This document shows, piece after piece, positions 9,670 to 18,845 of a stretch of DNA of 64,000 bases. The stretch comes from Novosphingobium sp. GTDB lineage: Bacteria; Pseudomonadota; Alphaproteobacteria; Sphingomonadales; Sphingomonadaceae. The position numbers were made by a program, and so were the translations under genes. Within the stretch, counting starts at the first letter, position 1. Each line of letters begins with the position of its first letter. Location of the stretch: NCBI GenBank assembly GCA_024236175.1, contig JACKKY010000003.1:62001-126000 (forward strand), given 5' to 3'. The notes below the pieces were generated by a model. It was not told the origin of the DNA. It made no database searches and saw nothing but the letters and a program-made list of their open reading frames with translations.

Positions 9670-10451
9670 TGAATCTTGAAAACGACATCGCGCTCGCCCT
9701 GCGTCTGGCGGACGCTGCGGGGGAGGCCATCCGTCCCTGGTTCCGCGGCGAGGTCGGTGTCGAGCGCAAGGGCGATGCCACGCCTGTCACGCTGGCCGAC
9801 CGGGCTGCCGAGGAAGCGATGCGTCGCATCCTCAAGGCGGAGGTGCCGCGCGACGGCGTGATCGGCGAGGAGTTCGGCGAAGAGGCCGGTTCATCGGGCC
9901 GCAGCTGGGTGCTCGACCCGATCGACGGGACCGCGGCCTTTCTTGCCGGAAGGCCGATCTTCGGCACGTTGATCGCACTGGTGGTCGAGGGTTTTCCGGT
10001 GCTGGGCGTGATCGACCAGCCGATCCTGCGGGAGCGCTGGGTCGGAGCCAGCGGCAGGCCGACCCTGTTCAATGGCAAGCCTGCCCGTTCGCGCACCTGT
10101 CCGAAACTTTCGGAGGCGACGCTCGCCACCACCGGCCCGCATTATTTCGACGATCACGACGGCGCGCATTTCATGGCGCTGGCCGCGCGCAGCGATCACC
10201 GCCGCATGGTGATGGGCGGCGACTGCTACAATTATGCGCAGCTTGCCTCAGGCCACCTCGACATTGTCTGCGAGGCCGGTCTCAAGCTCTATGATTGGGC
10301 CGCGCTCGTGCCGGTGATCGAGGGCGCCGGCGGTACGACGTGTGACTGGAACGGCGATCCGCTCCACGCCGGTTCGGACGGGCACGTGCTTGCGCTTGGC
10401 GATCCGGCGCGGCTGGAAGACGCGATCGAGGCCCTGGCTTGCCATCACTGA
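9669..10451 (+). CDS. hisN: Histidinol-phosphatase, inositol monophosphatase family
   Basis: 260 residues. Carries the metal-binding motifs of the inositol monophosphatase superfamily: GEEFGEE (about residues 60-66), LDPIDGTAAF (about 82-91) and the C-terminal LYDWAALVPVIEGAGG. This subgroup usually dephosphorylates histidinol phosphate in bacteria lacking HisB phosphatase. The ATG at 9669 overlaps the prs stop; a TTG at 9666 would add one residue. Overlap with prs supports a metabolic link through PRPP and histidine. A broader inositol- or sugar-phosphatase role cannot be excluded from sequence alone. Confidence 0.85.
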   Translation: MNLENDIALALRLADAAGEAIRPWFRGEVGVERKGDATPVTLADRAAEEAMRRILKAEVPRDGVIGEEFGEEAGSSGRSWVLDPIDGTAAFLAGRPIFGTLIALVVEGFPVLGVIDQPILRERWVGASGRPTLFNGKPARSRTCPKLSEATLATTGPHYFDDHDGAHFMALAARSDHRRMVMGGDCYNYAQLASGHLDIVCEAGLKLYDWAALVPVIEGAGGTTCDWNGDPLHAGSDGHVLALGDPARLEDAIEALACHH

Positions 10452-10495
10452 GTCGGCCGGCCTCGCGGCACCTGTTTCAACATCGCCGAAACGGA

Positions 10496-10783
10496 TCAGA
10501 CGAGCTGATCGTAATCCGCCATCTTCAGCTGGCCCGCCACTGCACCCATGATCTGCGCCATCACCTCCTTGGGAAGCTGCGGGCCGGCAGCCTTGCGCGA
10601 AGCCTCGTCTTGCCAGAATTCCAGGAACAGGAAGCGTTGGGCCTCCTTGCGATCCTGCAGCACCATCGCACCCTGCGAACCGGCGATGCCCTTCACCGCA
10701 GCGCAAAGCGCCTGCAGCGCCGCGCCGAGCGCATCCTCGCTTCCTGCCTTGGCTGTCATGTCGTAGCTGTGGACGAGTGCCAT
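10496..10783 (-). CDS. Antibiotic biosynthesis monooxygenase (ABM) domain protein
   Basis: 95 residues. A single ABM-fold, dimeric alpha-beta barrel protein, recognisable from the spacing AALQALCAAVKGIAGSQGAM and FLFLEFWQDEASRKA. Such proteins include small cofactor-free oxygenases and quinol monooxygenases; the substrate cannot be read here. ATG 10783 is chosen because the ABM domain begins there (MALVHSYDMTAKAG) and an AGGAG-like site (AAGGAGCAACGC) precedes it. It is transcribed toward hisN and away from the next gene. Confidence 0.8.
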   Translation of the reverse strand: MALVHSYDMTAKAGSEDALGAALQALCAAVKGIAGSQGAMVLQDRKEAQRFLFLEFWQDEASRKAAGPQLPKEVMAQIMGAVAGQLKMADYDQLV

Positions 10784-10852
10784 GCGTTGCTCCTTGACTG
10801 ATCTCTTGCCGCTTCGCACTGCCTTGGCAGACGCGGCAGGATCAGGAAAGCC

Positions 10853-11299
10853 ATGCGATTCTTCTTCTACGGAACGCTTCTCGACGGCAGCGACAATGCG
10901 ATCGCCGCCTGGGTGCACGAAAAGCTCCGTGCGATCGGACCTGCGAGTGTCGAGGGACTCCTGGAAGCGGTCGGCGATCCCGAGGGCTGGTATCCGGCGC
11001 TGCTGGCCGGCGACGGGACGGTGCACGGCCGTCTCTATGAGACTGTCGAGGGATTCGGCGAGGCGGATCTCGCCAGGCTCGATGCCTACGAAAACTACGA
11101 TCCGGACCAGCCGGATACGTCGCTGTACCTGCGTGAAACCGTCGTTGCGACGAATTCAGACGGCTCGGTCAGCGAGGCTCAGGCCTATCGTTTCAACCTG
11201 CCCCTGCCGGAAGGTTCGCGCCCGATTGACGGCGGCGATTTCCGCTCCTGGCTGGAGGAACAGGGGCTGAGGGCGTTCGGCGGCTTGCGCGAGAGATAG
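10853..11299 (+). CDS. Gamma-glutamylcyclotransferase family (AIG2-like) protein
   Basis: 148 residues. The N-terminal FFYGTLLDG (residues 3-11) is the substrate-loop signature of the AIG2/gamma-glutamylcyclotransferase fold, and LDAYENYDPDQPDTSLYLR carries the usual acidic segment near the middle. Members act on gamma-glutamyl amines or peptides, but many are uncharacterised. AGGAAAGCC precedes the ATG. It stands alone between two minus-strand genes. Confidence 0.82.
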   Translation: MRFFFYGTLLDGSDNAIAAWVHEKLRAIGPASVEGLLEAVGDPEGWYPALLAGDGTVHGRLYETVEGFGEADLARLDAYENYDPDQPDTSLYLRETVVATNSDGSVSEAQAYRFNLPLPEGSRPIDGGDFRSWLEEQGLRAFGGLRER

Positions 11300-11311
11300 G
11301 ACGCTGCCGGG

Positions 11312-11509
11312 TTATTCCATCATCCACAGGATGCCCCAGGAAAGGCCGGTGGCGGCAAAGAACAGCGGCCACGACCAGTAGAACTCCTGGCCCTTGAGCG
11401 ATGCGGAATGGATATCGAGAAAGCCCGCGCTCGAGCCGTTCGATCCGATGATGATCGAAACGACCAGAGTCAGGATGATGCCAGGTATGAGCGCCTTGAA
11501 GAAGGCCAT
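11312..11509 (-). CDS. Small membrane protein, hypothetical
   Basis: 65 residues from ATG 11509, with GGGGAG 8 nt upstream; a GTG one codon earlier is possible. Two hydrophobic segments (about residues 5-22 and 45-62) suggest a two-pass inner-membrane protein with a short loop containing GSNGSSAG. I recognise no family with a known function. It lies 12 bp after the stop of the convergent AIG2-like gene. Confidence 0.65.
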   Translation of the reverse strand: MAFFKALIPGIILTLVVSIIIGSNGSSAGFLDIHSASLKGQEFYWSWPLFFAATGLSWGILWMME

Positions 11510-11700
11510 CACACGTACTCCCCGCGTAGGGCGCGCATTCTAGGGGCAAAGGGTCTTAAGAAATGCTTGCGAAGCTCATGCTTGCCTTTCGTGCCCAGTC
11601 GCACTAAAGGCGCGGCCTTCATTGACACGGATTTTCGCGACCGGCCTGGCTTGACGGGCTGCCAGGGCTGGCCGAGCGTGTCTCAACGCAGGAGACGAAA

Positions 11701-11904
11701 ATGCCCAAGCTCAAGACCAAGAGCGGTGTGAAGAAGCGCTTCAAGCTCACCGCGACCGGCAAGGTGAAGCACGGCGTTGCCGGCAAGCGCCACCGGCTCA
11801 TCAGCCATAACGGCAAGTACATCCGCCAGAATCGCGGCACCGAGGTCATTTCCGACCAGGATGCCAAGACGATCAAGAAATGGGCCCCTTACGGGCTCAA
11901 CTGA
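11701..11904 (+). CDS. rpmI: 50S ribosomal protein L35
   Basis: 67 residues, Lys/Arg-rich, starting MPKLKTKSGVKKRFKLTATG, the L35 signature, with the conserved HNGKYIRQNRGTEVI later. It is followed 17 bp later by rplT, the universal rpmI-rplT pair. AGGAGACGAAA precedes the ATG. The 190-bp interval upstream contains a TTGACA (11622-11627) that may be a promoter -35 box; no infC is adjacent, unlike the enterobacterial arrangement. Confidence 0.97.
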   Translation: MPKLKTKSGVKKRFKLTATGKVKHGVAGKRHRLISHNGKYIRQNRGTEVISDQDAKTIKKWAPYGLN

Positions 11905-11921
11905 GACAGGAGTACTAGCCA

Positions 11922-12281
11922 ATGCCCCGCATCAAACGCGGTGTGACCACGCGCACCAAGCATAAGCGTCTTCTGGATCAGGCCAAGGGCTACCGCGGCC
12001 GCCGCAAGAACACTATCCGTGTCGCCCGCCAGGCCGTCGAGAAGGCCGGCCAGTACGCCTACCGCGACCGCAAGATCAAGAAGCGGAACTTCCGCGCGCT
12101 CTGGATCCAGCGGATCAACGCGGCCGTGCGTGCCGAAGGGCTCACCTATTCGCAGTTCATGCACGGCGCGAAGCTCGCCGGCATCGAGCTCGACCGCAAG
12201 ACGATGGCCGATCTCGCGATGAACGAAGCCGAGGTCTTTACCACCGTTATCGCGCAGGCGAAGGCAGCGCTGCCGGCTTAA
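11922..12281 (+). CDS. rplT: 50S ribosomal protein L20
   Basis: 119 residues. Begins MPRIKRGVTTRTKHKRLLDQ and has the conserved YRGRRKNTIRVARQAVEKAG and RDRKIKKRNFRALWIQRINA segments. L20 binds 23S rRNA early in 50S assembly and in other bacteria represses its own operon. ACAGGAG precedes the ATG. A strong hairpin follows before pheS. Confidence 0.98.
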   Translation: MPRIKRGVTTRTKHKRLLDQAKGYRGRRKNTIRVARQAVEKAGQYAYRDRKIKKRNFRALWIQRINAAVRAEGLTYSQFMHGAKLAGIELDRKTMADLAMNEAEVFTTVIAQAKAALPA

Positions 12282-12313
12282 GCCGACACACTCTTCGCTT
12301 CTAGGCGCGATTG

Positions 12314-12351
12314 AAAGGGCGTGGGCGGCGAGTGCCGTCCGCGCCCTTTTC
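12314..12351 (+). terminator. Hairpin terminator or attenuator between rplT and pheS
   Basis: A GC-rich stem pairs aaagggcg and ggcggc (12314-12329 region) with gccgtc and cgcgcccttt (ending near 12350), loop gagt, followed by a short T-run. It can act as the terminator of rpmI-rplT or as an attenuator for pheST; no Phe-rich leader peptide was seen, so terminator is the simpler reading. Confidence 0.7.
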
Positions 12352-12386
12352 GCGTCGGTTCGGCGGTGTTGGGACGGAGATCACGA

Positions 12387-13472
12387 GTGACGGATATCGA
12401 TCGACTGAAAGCGGAACTGCTGGATGCAGTCGCGGGCGCCGGGGATGCAGCCGCGCTTGAACAGGTGCGCGTTGCCGCGCTCGGCAAGCAGGGCTCGGTA
12501 TCCGGTCTGCTCAAGACGTTGGGCAAGATGACCCCGGAGGAAAGGCAGTCCGAGGGGCCGAAGATCCACGGCCTGCGCGAGGCGGTCACCGACGCAATCG
12601 CCGCGCGAAAGGACGAGCTGGAAAGCGCCGCGCTCGAACAGCAGCTCGCCGCCGAGACCATCGACCTGTCGCTGCCCGCGCCCGAGGCGCCCCGCGGCTC
12701 GGTCCACCCGGTAAGCCAGGTGATGGACGAGCTGGCCGAGATCTTCGCCGACCTGGGTTTCGCGGTGGCGGCCGGCCCGGAAATCGAGGACGACTGGCAC
12801 AATTTCACCGCGCTCAACATGCCGGAGAGCCATCCCGCGCGGGCGATGCACGACACTTTCTATTTCCCCGACCGCGATGCACAGGGGCGGGAAATGCTGC
12901 TGCGCACCCACACCTCGCCGGTGCAGATCCGTACGATGCTGAAGGAAGGCGCCCCCTTGCGGATCATCGCGCCGGGCCGGGTCTATCGCTCGGACAGCGA
13001 CGCCACTCACACCCCGATGTTCCACCAGATCGAAGCGCTTGTGATCGATCGCGACATCCATCTGGGCCACCTCAAGTGGACGCTGGAAACTTTCCTCAAG
13101 GCCTATTTCGAGCGCGACGACATCGTGCTCCGTCTCAGGCCCAGCTACTTTCCCTTCACCGAGCCTTCGGTCGAAGTCGATGTCGGTTACACGCTGGTTG
13201 ACGGCAAGCGCGTCGTCGGCGGGTCGGAGGGCTGGATGGAAGTTCTAGGCTCCGGGATGGTCAACCGCCGGGTGATCGAGTTCGGCGGGCTCGATCCGGA
13301 CGAGTGGCAGGGCTTCGCCTTCGGCATCGGTGTCGACCGGCTCGCCATGCTCAAATACGGCATGGACGATCTGCGCGCCTTCTTCGACGGCGACGTGCGC
13401 TGGCTTTCGCATTACGGCTTTTCCGCGCTCGACGTGCCGACCCTGTCGGCCGGCGTCGGTACGCTGGCGTAA
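12387..13472 (+). CDS. pheS: Phenylalanyl-tRNA synthetase alpha subunit
   Basis: 361 residues from GTG 12387. Class II aminoacyl-tRNA synthetase subunit with the catalytic site. Visible are the coiled-coil N-terminus (about 1-100), the LLRTHTSPVQIRTM segment (motif 2 region), RVYRSDSDATHTPMFHQIE and the C-terminal motif 3 GFAFGIGVDRLAMLKYGMDD. The frame is open upstream to 12321, but GGACGGAG just before the GTG and the family N-terminus favour 12387. pheT follows after 16 bp. Confidence 0.96.
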   Translation: MTDIDRLKAELLDAVAGAGDAAALEQVRVAALGKQGSVSGLLKTLGKMTPEERQSEGPKIHGLREAVTDAIAARKDELESAALEQQLAAETIDLSLPAPEAPRGSVHPVSQVMDELAEIFADLGFAVAAGPEIEDDWHNFTALNMPESHPARAMHDTFYFPDRDAQGREMLLRTHTSPVQIRTMLKEGAPLRIIAPGRVYRSDSDATHTPMFHQIEALVIDRDIHLGHLKWTLETFLKAYFERDDIVLRLRPSYFPFTEPSVEVDVGYTLVDGKRVVGGSEGWMEVLGSGMVNRRVIEFGGLDPDEWQGFAFGIGVDRLAMLKYGMDDLRAFFDGDVRWLSHYGFSALDVPTLSAGVGTLA

Positions 13473-13488
13473 GGGGGAGGACGCAGCG

Positions 13489-15888
13489 ATGAAATTCTCT
13501 CTCGCATGGCTCAAGGACCATCTCGAGACGTCCGCCACAGCCGAGCAGGTCGCGGACGCGCTCAACGCCATCGGCCTGGAAGTCGAAGGCGTGGAAGATC
13601 CGGCCGAACAGCTGGCCGGCTTCCGCGTGGCCAAAGTGCTGACTGCCGCCAAGCATCCCGATGCCGACAAACTTCAGGTGCTCACCGTCGATACCGGCGA
13701 GGGCGATCCGCTGCAGGTCGTGTGCGGCGCGCCCAATGCGCGGGCCGGGATGGTCGGTGTGCTGGGGCTTCCGGGCGCGGTGGTGCCGTCGAACGGCATG
13801 GAGCTGAAGAAATCCGCGATCCGCGGCGTCGAATCCAACGGCATGATGTGCTCGACGCGCGAGCTCGAACTGGGCGAGGATCACGACGGCATCATCGAAC
13901 TGCCCGGGGACGCCCCGGTGGGCGCGTCATTCGCGGACTATCACGGCGCCGACCCGGTGTTCGACATTGCCATCACTCCCAACCGGCCCGACTGCATGGG
14001 CGTCTACGGCATCGCCCGCGATCTCGCCGCCGCCGGGCTGGGGGCGCTCAAGCCGATCGCGGCCGAAACGGTGGCGGGGAGCTATCCCTGCCCGACCGAA
14101 ATCCGCACCGACGACCCGGAAGGCTGCCCGGCCTTCTATGGTCGCGTCATCAGGGGCGTGACCAATGGTGCCTCGCCCGAGTGGATCCAGGCCCGGCTCA
14201 ACAGCGCGGGCCAGCGGCCGATCTCGGCGCTGGTCGACATCACCAATTACGTGATGCTTACCTATGGCCGTCCGGCCCATGCCTATGACTGTGCGAAGCT
14301 GACCGGCGCGGTCGTCGCGCGGCGGGCGAAGGAGGGCGAGAAGGTCCTTGCCCTCAACGAGAAGGAATATGCGCTCGATCCGGACATGACGGTGATCGCC
14401 GACGAGGCGGGCGTGCATGACATCGCCGGCATCATGGGCGGCGAGGATTCGGGCTGCACCGAGGCGACGAGCGACGTGCTGCTGGAGATCGCCTATTTCG
14501 ACCCGGTGCGGATCGCCGCGACGGGCCGCAAGCTCAACCTGACCTCGGACGCGCGCCAGCGCTTCGAGCGCGGCGTCGATCCGGCTTTCCTCGATACCGG
14601 CCTCGACCTGCTGACGAAGCTGATCCTCGATATCTGCGGCGGCGAGGCCTCCGAAGCAATCCGGGCGGGCTCTCCCCCGGCCGAAGCGAAGGTCTTGCGC
14701 TACGATCCTTCGCTCGCCGCGACGCTGGGCGGCGTGGACGTGCCGCAAGACCGGCAGCGCGGTATCCTCGCCGCCCTCGGCTTCGAGGCGGACGATGGCT
14801 GGAAGGTGACCGTGCCCGGCTGGCGGCCGGATATCGATGGCGCCCCCGACATCGTCGAGGAAGTGATCCGCATCCACGGTCTCGACAATATCGACAGCGT
14901 GCCGCTGCCGCGTGCCGACGGGATCGCCCGGCCGACGGCTACGCCCGCGCAGAAGCTGGAAAGGCGTGTGCGCCGCGCCGCGGCAGCGCGGGGCAATCAC
15001 GAAGCGGTGACCTGGTCGTTCCTGCCCGTGGACGAGGCGGAAGCCTTTGCCGATGGCGAGCCGTGGGTGCTGGCCAATCCGATCAGCGAGGACATGAAGG
15101 CGATGCGACCCTCGCTGGTGCCCGGACTGCTGGCGGCGGTGCGGCGCAATCTCGATCGCGGCGCGGCCGGCCTGCGCCTGTTCGAGGTCGGCCGGCGCTA
15201 TCTGCGCGGTGAAGGCGGCGCGAGCGACGAGCGGCTTTCGCTTGCGGTGGTGCTGGCGGGCGAGAAGATCGCGCGCGGCTGGGATCAACGTGCTTTTGGC
15301 GGCAAGCCGGTCGCCTTCGACGGCTACGATGCGAAGGCCGAAGCGCTGGCGCTGCTGGGCGAAGCGGGCGCGCCGGTCGACAATTTGCAGGTGATGGGCG
15401 AGGCCGGAAGCCAGTTCCATCCCGGCCAGTCGGCGACTCTCCGGCTGGGGCCGAAAAACGTGCTGGCCCGGTTCGGGATGCTGCATCCGCGCCTTTTGAA
15501 GCAGTTCGATATCGAGGCGCCGGTGGCCGTCGCGGAACTGTTCCTGGAGGCGATTCCCGGCAAGAAGAGCGCTGCCGCTTTCGCCCGTCCGCACTACGCT
15601 CCGCCTGCGCTGCAGGCGGTGACGCGCGACTTCGCCTTCCTGGTGGATGCGGACTTGCCGGCGGGCGATCTGGTGCGTGCGGTCAGGAACTCGGACAAGG
15701 CGAACATCGTCTCTGCCCGGCTGTTCGACGATTTCCGCGGACAGGGCGTGCCGGACGGCCAGAAGTCGCTGGCGATAGAAGTCACGCTCCAGCCGGGCGA
15801 GAAGAGCTATACCGACGACGACCTCAAGGCGATTGCCGACAAGGTGACTGCTGCCGCAGCAAAGCTGGGCGCGGCCCTCAGGGGGTAG
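13489..15888 (+). CDS. pheT: Phenylalanyl-tRNA synthetase beta subunit
   Basis: 799 residues from ATG 13489, preceded by AAGGGGGAGG. Starts MKFSLAWLKDHLETSATAEQ. Domain order follows the family: N-terminal tRNA-binding EMAP-like domain (about 40-150), B3/B4 editing domain (about 210-390), B5 domain, catalytic-like core and the C-terminal anticodon-binding ferredoxin-like domain (about 705-798). Length is normal. Forms an alpha2-beta2 enzyme with PheS. Confidence 0.97.
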   Translation: MKFSLAWLKDHLETSATAEQVADALNAIGLEVEGVEDPAEQLAGFRVAKVLTAAKHPDADKLQVLTVDTGEGDPLQVVCGAPNARAGMVGVLGLPGAVVPSNGMELKKSAIRGVESNGMMCSTRELELGEDHDGIIELPGDAPVGASFADYHGADPVFDIAITPNRPDCMGVYGIARDLAAAGLGALKPIAAETVAGSYPCPTEIRTDDPEGCPAFYGRVIRGVTNGASPEWIQARLNSAGQRPISALVDITNYVMLTYGRPAHAYDCAKLTGAVVARRAKEGEKVLALNEKEYALDPDMTVIADEAGVHDIAGIMGGEDSGCTEATSDVLLEIAYFDPVRIAATGRKLNLTSDARQRFERGVDPAFLDTGLDLLTKLILDICGGEASEAIRAGSPPAEAKVLRYDPSLAATLGGVDVPQDRQRGILAALGFEADDGWKVTVPGWRPDIDGAPDIVEEVIRIHGLDNIDSVPLPRADGIARPTATPAQKLERRVRRAAAARGNHEAVTWSFLPVDEAEAFADGEPWVLANPISEDMKAMRPSLVPGLLAAVRRNLDRGAAGLRLFEVGRRYLRGEGGASDERLSLAVVLAGEKIARGWDQRAFGGKPVAFDGYDAKAEALALLGEAGAPVDNLQVMGEAGSQFHPGQSATLRLGPKNVLARFGMLHPRLLKQFDIEAPVAVAELFLEAIPGKKSAAAFARPHYAPPALQAVTRDFAFLVDADLPAGDLVRAVRNSDKANIVSARLFDDFRGQGVPDGQKSLAIEVTLQPGEKSYTDDDLKAIADKVTAAAAKLGAALRG

Positions 15889-15930
15889 GTCCGGGCAGGG
15901 AGGCGCATTCGGGACCGCTTCCGGCGGCGC

Positions 15931-16509
15931 CTACTGCACGCCCCAGTCGTCGCCGTATTCGTCTTCGAATTTCGCCCTGCGTTCCGCTTCCTGGAATTCC
16001 ATGGCCGTGCGGTTGGCCTTTTCGATCCGGGCTTCCACGCCCGGCACGGCGGCGATCACGCCCTTGGCGACCGGGTTGGCGCCGAAGGTCATGTCGAAGG
16101 GCCGCCCCTTGATGGCGGCGTCGACATGCTCCCTGGCGAGGCTGTTCATCAACGCCATGGTCATGCCGCTTTTCTCCATGGCCCGGGCCGCACGTTCGGC
16201 ATGCCTGCCCTGCGGCGGTTCCACGTCCACCGCGACGCGCGAACCTTCGCCATCCGGAACGACGGTCGTGACGAAGCGGACCAGCTCGCTCTGCTCCTTG
16301 TCAAGCACGGCGATCACCACTGTCTCGTCGTCCGGATGGGTCACGCGCTTGCCCGTCGCCCAATTGCCGAGCACATGCAGCGGCAAGGTGGCGGTGCGCA
16401 GCGACGTCTTCACCGCGCTCGGCGATTTCTCGTAATACTCCCCGCGCGCGCCGCAGGCCGCGACAAGAGCAGCCATCAGAGCCGCCAGTATGACCCGTTG
16501 GACGTTCAT
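15931..16509 (-). CDS. Putative lipoprotein, hypothetical
   Basis: 192 residues from ATG 16509, chosen because a lipoprotein signal starts there (MNVQRVILAALMAALVAACG, lipobox VAAC with Cys near residue 19) and GAGGAA lies 8 nt upstream. The mature part is mixed alpha-beta with a basic, Glu-rich C-terminal helix (about 155-185). I recognise no family. It lies convergent with pheT and divergent from prfC. Confidence 0.72.
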   Translation of the reverse strand: MNVQRVILAALMAALVAACGARGEYYEKSPSAVKTSLRTATLPLHVLGNWATGKRVTHPDDETVVIAVLDKEQSELVRFVTTVVPDGEGSRVAVDVEPPQGRHAERAARAMEKSGMTMALMNSLAREHVDAAIKGRPFDMTFGANPVAKGVIAAVPGVEARIEKANRTAMEFQEAERRAKFEDEYGDDWGVQ

Positions 16510-16638
16510 CTCGGATTCCTCCCTGGTCCCGGCTGGAGACAACTAGCTGTATCGGCGTGAAAATAGCGTAAAGCCGGGGCGCAGGGCCGCGTTGCGTAGC
16601 CTCTCGACCGGCGGACCAAGGCCAGCTAGGGCGCGGCC

Positions 16639-18162
16639 ATGACTTCGAACCGCCGCACCTTTGCCATCATTTCCCACCCCGACGCGGGCAAGACGACGCT
16701 GACGGAAAAGCTGCTGTTGCAGGGCGGCGCGATCCATCTTGCCGGCGAGGTAAAGGCGCGCGGGCAGGCGCGGCGCGCGCGCTCGGACTGGATGAAGATC
16801 GAGCAGCAGCGCGGCATTTCCGTCACCAGCTCGGTGATGACCTTCGAAAAGGACGGCGTGACATTCAACCTGCTCGACACGCCGGGCCACGAGGACTTCT
16901 CCGAAGACACCTACCGCACGCTGACGGCGGTCGATTCGGCGATCATGGTGATCGATGCCGCCAAGGGCATCGAGCCGCAGACCCGCAAGCTGTTCGAGGT
17001 CTGCCGGTTGCGCTCCGTGCCGATCATCACTTTCATCAACAAGGTCGACCGCGAGGGCCGCCCCTGCTTCGACCTGCTCGACGAAGTGGCCGACACGCTG
17101 GCGCTGGACGTCAGCCCGCAAAGCTGGCCGATCGGCATGGGCGGCCTGTTCGAGGGCATCCTCGACCTTGCGACCAACCGGGCCAGCCGTCCGGAAGGAG
17201 ACAGCCGGGAGTTCCTCGGCAAGGTGGAGGATGCGCCGGACTTGCCGGACGAGGTGGCGGAGGAAGTGGAGCTGGCGAAGGCCGGCTACCCCGAATTCGA
17301 TCTCGAAGCCTATCGCGGCGGCGACCTGACGCCGGTGTTCTTCGGCTCGGCCCTAAAGAATTTCGGCGTCGCCGAGCTGATCGACGCGATCGCGAAATAT
17401 GCCCCGCCGCCGCGCCCACAGCCCACAGAGCAGGGCGAAATCACGCCGGACGAGAAGGAAGTGAGCGGCTTCATCTTCAAGGTGCAGGCGAACATGGACC
17501 CGCAGCACCGCGACCGGATCGCCTTCATGCGGCTGGTTTCGGGCACCTTCAAGCGCGGCATGAAGCTTACGCCCTCGGGCCTCGGCAAGCCGATCGCGGT
17601 GCATTCGCCGATCCTGTTCTTCGCGCAGGACCGCGAGATCGCCGACAGCGCCGAACCGGGCGACATCATCGGCATCCCCAACCACGGTACCCTCCGCGTC
17701 GGCGACACGCTTTCGGAAAAGAACGAGATCCGCTTCACCGGCCTGCCCAATTTTGCGCCGGAAATCCTGCGCCGCGTCGCGCTCAAGGACCCGACCAAGA
17801 CCAAGCAGTTGCGCAAGGCGCTGGACGACCTGTCCGAAGAGGGCGTGATCCAGGTCTTCTATCCCGAGATCGGCGCGCAGTGGATCGTCGGCGTGGTGGG
17901 CCAGCTCCAGCTCGATGTGCTGATCTCGCGGCTGGAAGCCGAATACAAGGTGGAAGCCATGTTGGAGCCCGCACCGTTCGATACCGCGCGCTGGCTGAAA
18001 GGCAGCGATGCCGCGCTCAAGGGCTTTGCGGACTTCAACAAGGCCAACCTTGCGAAAGACCGCGACGGCGACCCGGTGTTCCTGGCCAAGTCTTCCTGGG
18101 ACGTCGGCTACCAGCAGGAAAAGAACCCGGAGCTGACGTTCAGCGCGACGAAGGAACGATGA
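16639..18162 (+). CDS. prfC: Peptide chain release factor 3
   Basis: 507 residues. GTPase that recycles RF1/RF2 from the ribosome after termination. The G1 loop SHPDAGKTTLTEK (residues 12-24), the switch region QQRGISVTSSVM (G2), DTPGHEDF (G3) and NKVDREGR (G4) are all present, followed by the EF-Tu-like domain II and the RF3 C-terminal domain. Slightly shorter than the E. coli protein (529). It is transcribed alone, 38 bp before the next gene. Confidence 0.95.
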   Translation: MTSNRRTFAIISHPDAGKTTLTEKLLLQGGAIHLAGEVKARGQARRARSDWMKIEQQRGISVTSSVMTFEKDGVTFNLLDTPGHEDFSEDTYRTLTAVDSAIMVIDAAKGIEPQTRKLFEVCRLRSVPIITFINKVDREGRPCFDLLDEVADTLALDVSPQSWPIGMGGLFEGILDLATNRASRPEGDSREFLGKVEDAPDLPDEVAEEVELAKAGYPEFDLEAYRGGDLTPVFFGSALKNFGVAELIDAIAKYAPPPRPQPTEQGEITPDEKEVSGFIFKVQANMDPQHRDRIAFMRLVSGTFKRGMKLTPSGLGKPIAVHSPILFFAQDREIADSAEPGDIIGIPNHGTLRVGDTLSEKNEIRFTGLPNFAPEILRRVALKDPTKTKQLRKALDDLSEEGVIQVFYPEIGAQWIVGVVGQLQLDVLISRLEAEYKVEAMLEPAPFDTARWLKGSDAALKGFADFNKANLAKDRDGDPVFLAKSSWDVGYQQEKNPELTFSATKER

Positions 18163-18200
18163 CGCTTTTGGGATCGGCCAGGATTGGCTAAATAGCGGCC

Positions 18201-18779
18201 ATGGCCCAGTTTTTCGATAAGCTGAGCGACGACCACGTCGCGATGATCAGCCGCCAGAGCGTCTTCTTCGTCGCCACAGCGGCCGGCGAAGGGCGGATCA
18301 ACCTTTCGCCCAAGGGATATGACAGCTTCTGCGTGCTGGCGCCCGACCGGGTCGCCTATCTGGATCTTGCCGGCTCGGGGAACGAGACCAACGCGCATCT
18401 GCTCGCCGATGGTCGCATCACGATCATGATGTGCAATTTCCAGCAGCCGGCCCTGATCCTGCGGATCTATGGGAAGGGAGTTCCCGTGCTGCCGGCGGAT
18501 CCGGGCTGGGACGAACTGGCCGGCCATTTCACCCTGCTTCCCGGCACGCGGCAGATCTTCGATATCCGTGTGGAAAGTGTCCAGACCAGTTGCGGTTATG
18601 GCGTGCCGCTGATGACGGTCGAAAGCGAGCGCAACACGCTGGTAAAGTACCACGCGGGCGCCGATCGCGAGCAGTGGGCCGAGAAATTCACCGGCCAGCG
18701 CGAGAGCATCGACGGCCTGCCGGTCCGCCCGACCGATCGCTACATCGGCGGTGATGCCGAAGCCCCGCCAGCGGAATGA
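18201..18779 (+). CDS. Pyridoxamine 5'-phosphate oxidase family protein
   Basis: 192 residues. Split-barrel flavin-binding fold, recognised from VFFVATAAGEGRINLSPKG and the segment RVAYLDLAGSGNETNAHLL. Members bind FMN or F420 and reduce diverse substrates; this subgroup is uncharacterised and is not the PdxH enzyme itself. It marks the right edge of the conserved block: the following 4 kb on the chromosome is made of gene fragments and mobile DNA. Confidence 0.8.
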   Translation: MAQFFDKLSDDHVAMISRQSVFFVATAAGEGRINLSPKGYDSFCVLAPDRVAYLDLAGSGNETNAHLLADGRITIMMCNFQQPALILRIYGKGVPVLPADPGWDELAGHFTLLPGTRQIFDIRVESVQTSCGYGVPLMTVESERNTLVKYHAGADREQWAEKFTGQRESIDGLPVRPTDRYIGGDAEAPPAE

Positions 18780-18845
18780 CGCCCTTGCGGGGAACCTAGC
18801 GCCCGCCGAACAGCAGCTTGATGAAATCGTGCAGCAGCCGGGCCT